Shown here: positions 7,858-14,317 of the stretch, piece after piece
How the letters are laid out: every line of letters begins with the position of its first letter
Numbering within the stretch: the stretch's first letter is position 1
NCBI GenBank assembly: GCA_002284615.2
Contig: MU070196.1
Span: 10,865-25,425 of the forward strand
Length of the DNA: 14,561 bases
Direction of reading: 5' to 3'
Source of the DNA: Dunaliella salina
Lineage: Eukaryota > Chlorophyta > Chlorophyceae > Chlamydomonadales > Dunaliellaceae
Notes under the pieces: model-generated
Database searches by the model: none
The model's input: the letters and a program-made list of their open reading frames with translations, nothing else
What the model was told of the DNA's origin: nothing
Made by a program: the position numbers and the translations under genes

Positions 7858-7941
7858 GTAGACTTTGGAAGGTTTACAGGTTAACAAGGAAAAAGCCGCT
7901 CAGTCAAATCGCATGACTGCTGGGAAGATTGTAGACTTTGG
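7858..7941. repeat. 62-bp insertion with 11-bp duplications inside copy B
   Basis: GTAGACTTTGG occurs at 7858-7868 and again at 7931-7941. Copy A has this site once and uninterrupted (CCAAAGTCTAC near 3512-3522). The 62 bases between them are absent from A. They start AAGGTTTACAGG and end TGGGAAGATT, with no CTTTT tail and no terminal inverted repeat. Confidence 0.8.
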
Positions 7942-7970
7942 TAGAAAGAGTAGTACCCCGTGTTCATGTT

Positions 7971-8037
7971 GGCCTTTCCAAAGGAAAAGGAAAAGGAAAA
8001 GCTACGCAAGCGGGACTAGCCCCCAAGGCCTTTCCAA
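7971..8037 (-). mobile_element. 45-bp mini-insertion with 11-bp TSDs (extreme 5' truncation)
   Basis: GGCCTTTCCAA is duplicated at 7971-7981 and 8027-8037. Copy A has the unbroken site (TTGGAAAGGCC near 3476-3486). The 45-bp insert (7982-8026), read on the minus strand, is TTGGGGGCTAGTCCC, then GCTTGCGTAG, then CTTTTC units. It ends in the same GCGTAG plus pyrimidine tail as the LINE copies, with a 6-bp rather than 5-bp tail unit. It is therefore a dead-on-arrival insertion that kept only the 3' signal. Confidence 0.82.
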
Positions 8038-8065
8038 GTCTATGTTTTGAGTGCATGTGTTTCCG

Positions 8066-8539
8066 TCAAGCGTCATGGAGGTTGGAGAAGTGTTTGAGCT
8101 TTACAGTAGGTGGGTTACGGCGTCTAGAAGCACTTGCATGGTTGCAGGAAGTTTCTTCAAAGGCAAGCCACGCGGTGTCATGAAACGGATTGCCTTCAAG
8201 GTTTGCACATGGGAAGGTTATGTCTGCGTCATTATTCTGAGTGGCCTGGTGTTTGGCAATGGCATCTGCGCATTCATCGTCAATAATTCCAGCATGAGAT
8301 TTGACCTTGAAGAAATGAATAGGGGTAGGTGTATTGCGTATGAGTTGTATGATTATCTTGAGGATGTGGCCCTGGACATGCTGGTGATGAAGTTCTGGGT
8401 AGAGTATTTGCTTTCTGATCTGTTCTAGAGAGCAAAGGCTGTCAGTGGCAATGTAACGATATCCTAGGAGATTGGCAGCTGCTGTTGCAGCCAACTCGGC
8501 TCTTGTGATGGTATGGGTGATCCCTGCTCCATTTGGTTA
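8066..8539 (-). pseudogene. Copy B: RNase H domain, C-terminal two thirds
   Basis: Follows an in-frame TAA (8537-8539) that interrupts the RNase H domain between STNHV and PNGAGI. The segment carries the catalytic Glu in TRAELAA (codon 8495-8497), the second Asp in IATDSLCS, and the KVKSHAGIIDDECADAIAK block with the usual His and Asp. With YTDGS in the preceding segment, all four classical RNase HI positions are present. RNase H degrades the RNA strand of the cDNA hybrid. The frame ends at the TGA at 8066-8068. The apparent start at 8494 is an internal TTG (Leu), not a real initiation site. Confidence 0.85.
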
Positions 8540-9325
8540 GACATGGTTGGTGCTGTCGCTAGCGGGGTGGTAGACCCCTGCACCAATCACTTGTTTACCA
8601 TTGTGCACATGGGAGCTGCCGTCCGTGTATGCCCATTCTCTCCAATTTTCAACTTTGTGTACCAGGCAATGGCTGGATGATGTGAGTGATGAGAAGCTTT
8701 GTTGGCTTTGCGTGGTACTGTGTAAGGTTTGTTGGTGGGCAGAAGGAAGCTTTTTAAATTTATTGAAGCCAGTTCCAATTTCTGGGTGTCTTGGATTAAG
8801 GATAGGGTCGTTGCTAATCTTATTTTCCAGCCATCTTGCTTCACGGATGTCTTGTTTCAGGCCTTTGAGCCAATTTGAGTTAATCTCATTGAGGCGGACT
8901 CTTGCGGCAGTATTCCAAACAGCAATTACTTGTAGGCTCCAGGAATGGCATGGAAGGTCAATTTCTTGGCTTAGCCAGAAGGGGGGGGTGGCATAGATGA
9001 GATTTGTTGAAGGTATGGTTCCCAGTGTGCGACAGAAGTGAGGATAGGCATTTAGGAGTTTTGAGTATGGATTTGTGCTCATAGGGCCTCCCCAGCTTGG
9101 CAAGAACATGAAGGTTGCCGTGGCATGGCTTTGTTCCATGGCAGAATAAATGGCATGTTTGAGAGTATGGTACATCACATCGTCATCGTAGATAGGATGG
9201 CATATTGAAAATCCTGAGAACTTGGACGAGAGGCTGTTGTGGATTGCTCCAAAGACCCTATCTCGAGGGTGTTCACTCCAGCAGCTGAGGTGGCAGGGGT
9301 TGTAGTCCAGGGGAGGAGCCATTCA
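8537..9325 (-). pseudogene. Copy B: PCIF1-like region and RNase H start
   Basis: A 261-codon open segment between the TGA at 9323-9325 and the TAA at 8537-8539, in the same frame as its neighbours. Residues 16-47 read SEHPRDRVFGA and FSGFSICHPIYDDDVM. Residues 68-77 read ATATFMFLPSW and 109-116 IYATPPFW, then QVIAVWN. The spacing of an (N)PPF-like motif, a helix and a strand ending in LPSW recalls PCIF1-type adenine methyltransferases. Here the expected NPPF is CHPIY, so catalysis would be lost or was never present. This assignment is weak. From residue 228 the domain changes to WAYTDGSS..GKQVIGAGVY, the first RNase H strand with catalytic Asp 234 (codon 8621-8623). The methionine at 9322 is internal. 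Confidence 0.72.
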
Positions 9326-9889
9326 TTCCTGGGTAACAAGAGCCCATTTCTGCACGGCAGTGTGGATATGGTTTGGTAGGATGCGCATGTATGAGTCCTT
9401 GAATTTCTTGCTTTGTTGCATTTTGCTGTTGAGGGTTGAGCGCGAGAAAAGACCCACGAGCTCAGAGGCAAAGCTTTGGGGTGGAGGTTGGATTGTGTTG
9501 TGGATCCCATTGTCTCTGGCTCTGTTGAAAGCAGTGTTGAGGATATTGATGCGCTCAGCGGTTAGCATTCCTTTGCATCTTCTGTCTGTGCCATAAATGC
9601 ATGCCACTTGTTTGGAATAGACTTGTGGTAGCACCAGAGGTGGTATTGGTGGCATGGAGGGGGAGTGGGTAGCATCTGCTCTGGTTTGGGGGTCTGCTGT
9701 ATTACTTAGCTTTGGCCTAGTGAGGTCAACTGTTGTGATCCAGAATTCACAGCGGCCAGTTCCATTAATGTCTACTTGGGGGTTTGTAAGATTCATGCCA
9801 AAGGTGGCCTTGTTACGGAGTTCCGTGTCTAATTTTTGTTTCCATGTGTTTATCCTGTCTGAGTTTTCAATCCTTGCCTTACAAGGTTG
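9323..9889 (-). pseudogene. Copy B: linker between PHD finger and PCIF1-like region
   Basis: Open from just after a TGA near 9890 to the TGA at 9323-9325. Motifs include INTWKQKLDTELRNKATFG, DINGTGRCEFWI, QVACIYGTDRRCKGML and YMRILPNHIHTAVQKWALVTQE. I know no named domain for it. From memory, similar text occurs between the PHD and RNase H of large algal LINE polyproteins. The frame matches the downstream segments, so only the TGA separates them. It is offset from the PHD segment by a frameshift near 9890. The ATG at 9796 is probably internal. Confidence 0.65.
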
Positions 9890-9890
9890 T

Positions 9891-10784
9891 CTAGCTCAGA
9901 GTCTGCAGCTGGAGTGGAGAGGTCTGGTTCGTCTTTGCAAGCTCAAATTGAAGGATGCATTCATGAAAATTGGGCCAAGCTTCCCTGATGTCTTCAGGTT
10001 CCCAGCTTGGCTCCCAATCAACGCGTATTAGTCCATTGCTGAAAGAGTTTGATTCTCTTATTAATTTCTCATCATTGCTGAGAGGTTTGCATGCAGGGCA
10101 GGCCCAATAAATGTTGATGTCTATATGCTGTCTTTGTGCATCAGAGTAACATCCGAGCTCCTTCATGCAAGACCAGGGGTAGGTTCGGTGGCAGACATCG
10201 CAGATGTACATGTCAGGGTAGGGGGGCTCAGAGTTTATGTGCTCTTTGCCGCCATTGTAGCTGCAGATCTCACAGCAGGCGCACTCAATCTCAGCTTGGG
10301 CGGCAGGTTTGGTATTGACAGGTGTGAACCCAGCGCGTTTGAACATTGGGAGAGCCCATTTTTCTATGGTCGTGGGCGCGAAGTGGGTCAGGTATTGTTT
10401 CTGGTGCTTGGGAGGCTCATTGTTCATGTCTCTTTTCTTGGCTATGATGATCCTCCAATCACTGATATGTGCGATAACATTTAGGTCGTAGTTGTAAATA
10501 GTATTGATTGCGTCATAGAGGTTTGTTTCATCTATCAGTTTTCTCAGTTTGTTTTTCTTGTAGTGCCATACCTCTGTGTGTTGGGCTGTTTGGCCCAGTG
10601 GGGAGATACTAGGGATAGAGAGGTTTGCATTAGGTTGAAGAAGCTTTCTCCTCTTAGGTTTCTGTCGGCTGTTTTGTGTGCCTTGGCTAGAGGACATTAG
10701 GGTGGTGGTNGGAGGCTCAGAGGGGGAGCTTGGCTGATGGTGAGTGGGGATTGGGTTGTCACAAGGGGGTCCTAACTTGGCCAT
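9891..10784 (-). pseudogene. Copy B: N-terminal visible segment with PHD-like zinc finger
   Basis: A 297-codon open frame. Residues 39-48 are basic (SRQKPKRRKL), possibly nuclear-targeting. Residues 71-155 contain a conserved-looking helical region (WHYKKNKLRKLIDE, then FAPTTIEKWALPMFKRAG). Residues 171-232 form a PHD-type finger: CEIC (171-174), CDVC (195-198), Cys 206, Trp 227, then CPAC (229-232). The usual histidine of the Y-H-x-x-C block is Pro 203 (codon CCC, one change from CAC), so zinc binding is probably impaired. DWEPSWEPEDIREAWPNFHE follows. The first three codons and the ATG lie in the flanking DNA and codons 4-6 in the TSD, so this ATG is not the element's own start. The frame ends in TAG (9891-9893), next to a frameshift. 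An N lies at 10710. Confidence 0.75.
10766..10775. repeat. Target-site duplication, 5' side of copy B
   Basis: GGGGTCCTAA, matching 6748-6757. It overlaps the beginning of a 25-bp tandem repeat that belongs to the target DNA. Confidence 0.7.
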
Positions 10785-10819
10785 TTTTGGGGTGTCCTAA
10801 CTTGGCCACTTTTGGGGTG
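10770..10819. repeat. Two 25-bp tandem units
   Basis: Each unit is TCCTAACTTGGCCA, then T or C, then TTTTGGGGTG (10770-10794 and 10795-10819). They differ at one base. They lie just outside copy B. Confidence 0.85.
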
Positions 10820-11020
10820 TCCGTCCAGGAAACTTCTCTGAAGCCCCCTGGCCTTCCCTTCCCCAATTTTTTTGTGCAATCCCCTTCTATTGATAAAGAA
10901 GCGCGATTCTGCGAAAGAAGTTGTGGGAAAATTGGCTCGGTGTGTGTGCTAGGGTGCTGAAAAAGGGGAAGAAGGGGCAATGTGGTGAAAGCGGGGACCA
11001 CCCGACCTCATTTCGTCAGA
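10820..11020. other. Short unassigned segment
   Basis: Between the tandem repeat and the RNase H remnant. A minus-strand frame (10759-11001) is open for 80 codons but covers the tandem repeat and has no domain. No gene supported. Confidence 0.35.
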
Positions 11021-11097
11021 TTTAGTCTCATGTGTGTAGCAATGATATAGCAGACATCCTCGCAAAAGAAATGGGGTCGATTGGTGGTCTGGCTGGG
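11020..11097 (+). pseudogene. RNase H C-terminal remnant of the decayed plus-strand LINE
   Basis: After a stop the plus frame at 11026 reads SHVCSNDIADILAKEMGSIGGLAG. This matches the RNase H block (K)SHxGxxxN(D/E)xADxLAKE, with conserved His, Asn, Asp/Ala-Asp and Lys-Glu. It lies on the same strand as the RT remnant. Once copy B is removed it is only about 280 bp downstream of the last RT-element fragment, in the expected order, so it is probably the same old element. The TAG upstream and the lack of the other catalytic residues show heavy decay. Confidence 0.55.
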
Positions 11098-12228
11098 TCA
11101 GGGTGGGCAAGAACATCTGGAGGCTAGGTGGACCTCTATGCCCTCATCGCCCTCATCTCTGTTTCCTCTAAGGAGCATTACCCAGGAATTTTCTCACGTT
11201 TCTTTGATAATAACATCTTTTAGGCCTAAATTCAAAAATTGGGGTCGAAATTCTGAGGTTTGACCGGATTTTCAACCAAACTTTGACCAGGCCCCGAAAA
11301 TTTTGGTGCCAGGACAAAAAGTATTTTCATCATCAGAGTCGAGCGCAAACTTATTGCAGTTCAAAGTTGCTCACATGAGTTAGGACCCCCTGCGTGAGGA
11401 CTTTCAAAGTAAAACTCCTGAGGGAAAATGGACCCCAGAAAAGCAGTCAACAGCTTGCAGAGGAACAAGACACATCCCTCTCTAAAAAAGCACCTAGCAC
11501 ATGGTGGGAAAGGTTGCACTATTGCATCAGGACACAGACAACTTGTTTGAAGTCTGCAATCTGAAAAGAAAATTCCATTCCTTACAACCATCCATACTAC
11601 CCCTACAATCAGACGACAACCTATGCCAAATTTGGGTGGTGTACTGCATGACACTTTCAAACCCACTTCTGGGGAGATTGCTCCTTTGGATCAGTGGTCT
11701 TGCATGGCATGTTGGTGGCATCTAGATGCAGGTCTGGATGTGGCTCAGGTGGAGCCCAATGCAACCAAAAACACGCTTTTCTTTCATCAGTGCGTGTTTT
11801 GAGGCAGCAGATATTCTATATTAATACTTTAGTAATTAGAGAGCATAAGGTGTGCCCTATACTTCTCGGTCACCCTTGGTAATGGCCATTTTTGAAGGAC
11901 CCTGCTCAGGCCCTAACTGCAGAAGCGAGTGTTTGGGAAGCCTACTGGTAACACTGCTAGTGGACAAAATTGTGCTGTCGAGAGGACCCCTGATGCTCGT
12001 CGGATTTTCATCGCACAGACAGGGACGCATAGCCAGGGAGGAGCCCAGCAAGCGGAGCTCTACAAAGTTGATGGAGCTTATGTCGACGGTTACTCCTCCG
12101 GGGATTTTAAACTGATAATCCTACTTTGATTAACCAATGGAAAAATATTGCAACCTTGCATGTATGGCCATCAGCGGAAATTTGAACAAAATAGGATTTG
12201 AAATCCAAACCTCGGCCCAGCACTCCAC
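11098..12228. other. Long stretch without a recognisable gene
   Basis: Short open frames on both strands (for example 11361-11666 minus, 11694-11882 plus, 11852-12115 plus, 11929-12129 plus) overlap each other and show no motif, signal peptide or repeat structure that I recognise. The composition is mixed, and it is probably decayed transposon or intergenic DNA. Confidence 0.4.
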
Positions 12229-12265
12229 TGGAGCAAAAGAAAAGAAAAGAAAAGAAAAGAAGAAC

Positions 12266-12294
12266 TTTGCAGGCAGTGAAAACACTCCCCGCAT
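12266..12294 (-). ncRNA. 3'-terminal hairpin of copy D
   Basis: Left arm ATGCGGGGAGTG, loop TTTT, right arm CACTGCCTGC, then AAAG instead of GTAG. The U-G pair of copy A is C-G here. The outermost pairs are lost by mutation. Confidence 0.6.
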
Positions 12295-12369
12295 CAATTA
12301 AGGAAAAGGGGATACCTATGAACGAGGCACCGTGTACCCGCTTGACCAAGAGAAAGCAGAAACAAGAAA

Positions 12370-12783
12370 TCAGTGGGTATCAGGTGGGTTACTAGCAGTA
12401 TCCCGTGCCTGACCTTGCTGAGAGTTGAAAAAGGTTTTCTCAAGAGCGCGTCTGGTGCTGGTAATTTTGTAAGCATACAAGACAGAATGAGCATGAAGCT
12501 TCCAAACAAGCTTGGTGGCCTTATTGGTGTCCAGACCAAGCTCCTTAAGAGGCTCAAAATGTGTGGGGTGTAGATGACTCCTTCCACACCTAGCAGGATA
12601 GTATGGAGGGTGACTTTAGCTGAGGCCCTAGAAAGATGACAACAAAGGTCGTGGTGCTGCTGTTTGGAGGCCTGGAGCTGGTTGTTGGGCCGGGTGTTCT
12701 CACAGTATTTGACTTCTACAAGGTGGATGTGTGTCTGATCTGGGAGAAGCTGGCTGGGGTCACGGGCCTTGAATATGGGTGGA
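12370..12783 (-). pseudogene. Copy D: EVK motif and C-terminal domain
   Basis: Minus-strand frame from about 12783 reads KARDPSQLLPDQ, HIHLVEVKYCENTRP and TLHTILLGVEGVIYT. One base is missing at about 12559 (CACATTTTGAGCC, against CATACTTTGGAGCC). The rest (LKELGLDTNKATKL, HAHSVLYAYK, RRALEKTFF) is therefore read in the next frame, to the TGA at 12370-12372 after NPPDTH. The E-x-K motif is intact. The terminal Pro of the usual NPPDPH is Thr. The RPD half lies upstream of the truncation point and is missing. Confidence 0.72.
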
Positions 12784-12786
12784 GCA

Positions 12787-13174
12787 TTAAAATTCCATTG
12801 AATATTAAAAAAAAGCCGTTACTTATTGTCATCACTCCTCTTGGCCGACTTTTGAGTAACCCCCTAGACAGCCCCCCGCCAGCTCGCAGCAGGAGGCCAC
12901 CTGGGCGCTCAGGGCCTATCCTGGGGTCCACCTGCAGGCTGAAGGGTGCAGCTGGAGGAATAGGGCACACATGTGATGAGTTTTACTGGCTAAGCGCACG
13001 AACATTAAAAGAAAAGGCAAACTAAGGAGACTTGCGTAAATATGCACTGGGCAAGAGGGGTCCGTGATCCCCTAGGCCAGCACAATACCTGGTCTTGCCA
13101 GGAGTCTGGAATTATGTCTGGTGGTTGGTAGTTATGATCTGAGAAGAGGTCTGTATCGTTACAAACATATGTTG
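12787..13174. other. Unassigned stretch with an interrupted repeat
   Basis: 12986-13005 matches 525-544 at 17 of 20 positions, and 13175 onward matches 542 onward. About 169 bp (13006-13174) is therefore extra relative to the left copy of repeat R1. It begins TAAAAGAAAAGG and is bordered by AACAT on both sides. No gene is seen. Confidence 0.4.
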
Positions 13175-13332
13175 CATGCAGGCCTTGCGCACAGCAAAGA
13201 TCACCAAATGTGACTAGCTCAGCGCTTAAAAACTGCTTTTTTTACTAGCTTTCAGGTGGTGTGCTCAGAATTGGCAGAGGTGGCCTGGCTGGCAAAAGGC
13301 AGGATATCACACAGGGCCGTGGCTCCTGACCT
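13175..13332 (+). repeat. Dispersed repeat R1, right copy
   Basis: Direct repeat of 542-698 with scattered substitutions. It ends at CTCCTGACCT, immediately before a decayed RNase H domain that the left copy does not have. Confidence 0.75.
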
Positions 13333-13356
13333 ACAACCTAGATCCTAGACTGGTGA

Positions 13357-13735
13357 CATCTTACACTCACAGATGGCAGTGTAATTACCTGCAAAAACCG
13401 GCATACACAGCAGGCAGGGGCATCTTTTTATCCCAGACAACACATATTCCTCGAAAACTGTAACTTGCACAATGAATCCAAAGGGCCATGGACCAACTAA
13501 CACAACCAACAGAGCAGAGCAGCAAGGGCACACTTTAATTGCATTATTGTTCTTCAATACTCGATCAATCAACTCAAATCAAACATCATTCTTCAATACA
13601 AAAAGAAATCAGAAACCAACTCCTCAAACCTCCCCAAACATGCACCATTTTTCAGCAACGTGATAAGTAGTGTCAGTTAAGAGGCTCCCATACACTACAA
13701 GGTCAAATCTTACAGTGGCTTAGTTTTTTCTCTTG
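13357..13735 (+). pseudogene. Second decayed LINE RNase H domain
   Basis: RNase H blocks appear in order in different plus frames. 13360-13398 reads LTLTDGSVITCKN (catalytic Asp codon 13372-13374), then QQAGASFYP. 13490-13545 reads GPTNTTNRAEQQG, with the catalytic Glu in NRAE (13517-13519). From about 13555 the next frame reads YSINQLKSN, then KHAPFFSNVISS, a stop, and APIHYKVKSYSG (13684-13719), where the conserved KSH is KSY. The pattern TDGS, NRAE and KVKS(H)xG is standard for LINE RNase H, but sequence and frames differ from copy B, so this is another family or an older branch. At least two frameshifts and two stops. It probably belongs with the plus-strand 3' end at 13811-13868. Confidence 0.62.
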
Positions 13736-13810
13736 CTCTCTCCTAGGCTAGTTTTGTCTAGTTTAGATAGAGGGCCCCCTGGTGAGGCCTCTAACTTTGT
13801 TATGCGTTCT

Positions 13811-13868
13811 TCCCTTAATGCACGCGGCCTTTGGCTTGCGTAGACTTTTTCTTTTCTTTTCTTTTCAA
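13811..13868 (+). mobile_element. E-type LINE 3' end: hairpin and CTTTT tail
   Basis: CCTTAAT (13813-13819) precedes a hairpin (13822-13841) with left arm ACGCGGCC, loop TTT and right arm GGCTTGCGT, where one T is bulged. AGACTTTTT and CTTTT units follow to 13866. The layout equals copies A-D but the stem sequence differs completely. It may be the 3' end of the element carrying the RNase H remnant at 13357. No target duplication was found. Confidence 0.6.
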
Positions 13869-14187
13869 AATTGGGCCACAGTGCGTACACGGTTGTGTAA
13901 AATAAGTAATTTCTGTCAACAAGTGGTTGAAAATTTCATTATTTTCTTGGAGTGTGCGATGAGTCCAATTGGGTGCAGTATCTCAAATCCCCTTGGAACT
14001 CTTGCATGGGAATCTTGGCGCGCAACATCCTTTGTAATAAGCGCGACATCCTCTGTAATGATACCAAATCAGGTCAGACCTACAATAAATTGTTCTCCAG
14101 ACTTAGGTTTTAAGCGAGGCTGGGAGAAGGATGAAAGCCCTCTTCGTTCGGTTTTTTGTGCTGAACCTCACGGATTCTGACTGCGCA
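13869..14187. other. Unassigned stretch with a 21-bp tandem pair
   Basis: 14020-14040 and 14041-14061 are two 21-bp units of the form GCGC.ACATCCT.TGTAAT with few differences. A 132-codon plus frame (13782-14180) crosses the E-type tail and is not credible. No gene supported. Confidence 0.45.
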
Positions 14188-14211
14188 AGAAAAGAAAAGA
14201 AAAGAAAAACT

Positions 14212-14238
14212 ACGTAGGCAGAGAAACTCTCCCTACAT
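14212..14238 (-). ncRNA. 3'-terminal hairpin of copy C
   Basis: Left arm ATGTAGGGAGAG, loop TTT, right arm CTCTGCCTACGT. Compared with A, the inner pair T-A is A-T, and two outer G-U pairs are now A-U and U-A. Pairing is kept while sequence changes. Confidence 0.68.
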
Positions 14239-14317
14239 CAATTAAGGAGAAGGTGACACATTGGCTCAAAAAAAGAGCCGTGTGCCCCCTTCACCACAAG
14301 GTATGAATAAGAGAATG

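Larger units (their letters stand above)
7269..8065 (-). pseudogene. Copy B: linker, damaged zinc knuckle and RPD motif
   Basis: After a TGA at 8066-8068 (A has TTA, Leu) the protein continues with RKHMHSKHRLGK. It is then broken by a 45-bp insertion (7982-8026) and a 62-bp insertion (7869-7930). From about 7800 it reads MKQNIFKYRTGTLFNQKHAV and the zinc knuckle (7660-7710) as YPLC, His, Cys. The first cysteine of CPLC has become tyrosine. An extra base near 7655 shifts the frame into ISGMVTERHNIASRILLKA, DIGRADRLA and SSRPDALLVVP. RPD is the presumed PD half of a PD-(D/E)XK core. A Pro/Ser/Thr-rich spacer separates it from EVK. The zinc-knuckle-then-nuclease order matches R2-clade LINEs. The nuclease assignment is inferred from motifs only. 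Confidence 0.68.
6758..10765 (-). mobile_element. Copy B: 4-kb LINE-type retrotransposon lacking RT
   Basis: Minus-strand element flanked by 10-bp duplications. It runs, in its own 5'-3' sense, from an N-terminal basic region and PHD-like finger to the (CTTTT)n tail at 6758-6777. No RT block (PGPDGI, QGD, FADD) is found inside it. Similar polyproteins that I recall place the PHD and downstream domains after the RT, so B is probably 5'-truncated. It carries at least five in-frame stops, several frameshifts and two short insertions with their own 11-bp duplications. It inserted head-on into the older decayed RT element. Confidence 0.82.
12236..12785 (-). mobile_element. Copy D: 550-bp 5'-truncated LINE copy
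   Basis: Minus-strand relative of A and B. It starts abruptly near 12785, where homology to B ends after GGGTGGAG, and ends in an AAAAG-unit tail at 12236-12262. TGGAGCA occurs at both edges (12229-12235 and 12780-12786), a possible 7-bp duplication or microhomology. The hairpin region is conserved except that GCGTAG has become GCAAAG. Confidence 0.8.

Noticed and set aside
8051..8428. 125-codon plus-strand ORF
   Set aside because: Antisense shadow of the RNase H coding strand in copy B.
8066..9325. Alternative genetic code or programmed readthrough to explain in-frame stops
   Set aside because: TAA, TAG and TGA all occur as lesions, copy A has a sense codon at one of the same positions, and frameshifts are present too.
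6758..10765. DNA transposon or LTR element identity for copy B
   Set aside because: No terminal inverted repeats or LTRs; it has a TSD and a one-sided simple-repeat tail as in LINEs.
11361..11666. 101-codon Cys-rich minus-strand ORF
   Set aside because: Cysteines show no regular finger spacing and overlapping frames are equally open.
12229..12786. Confident target-site duplication for copy D
   Set aside because: TGGAGCA is only 7 bp and overlaps the homology to copy B, so it may be microhomology.
13782..14180. 132-codon plus-strand ORF
   Set aside because: It runs through the E-type hairpin and CTTTT tail of a retrotransposon, so it is fortuitous.
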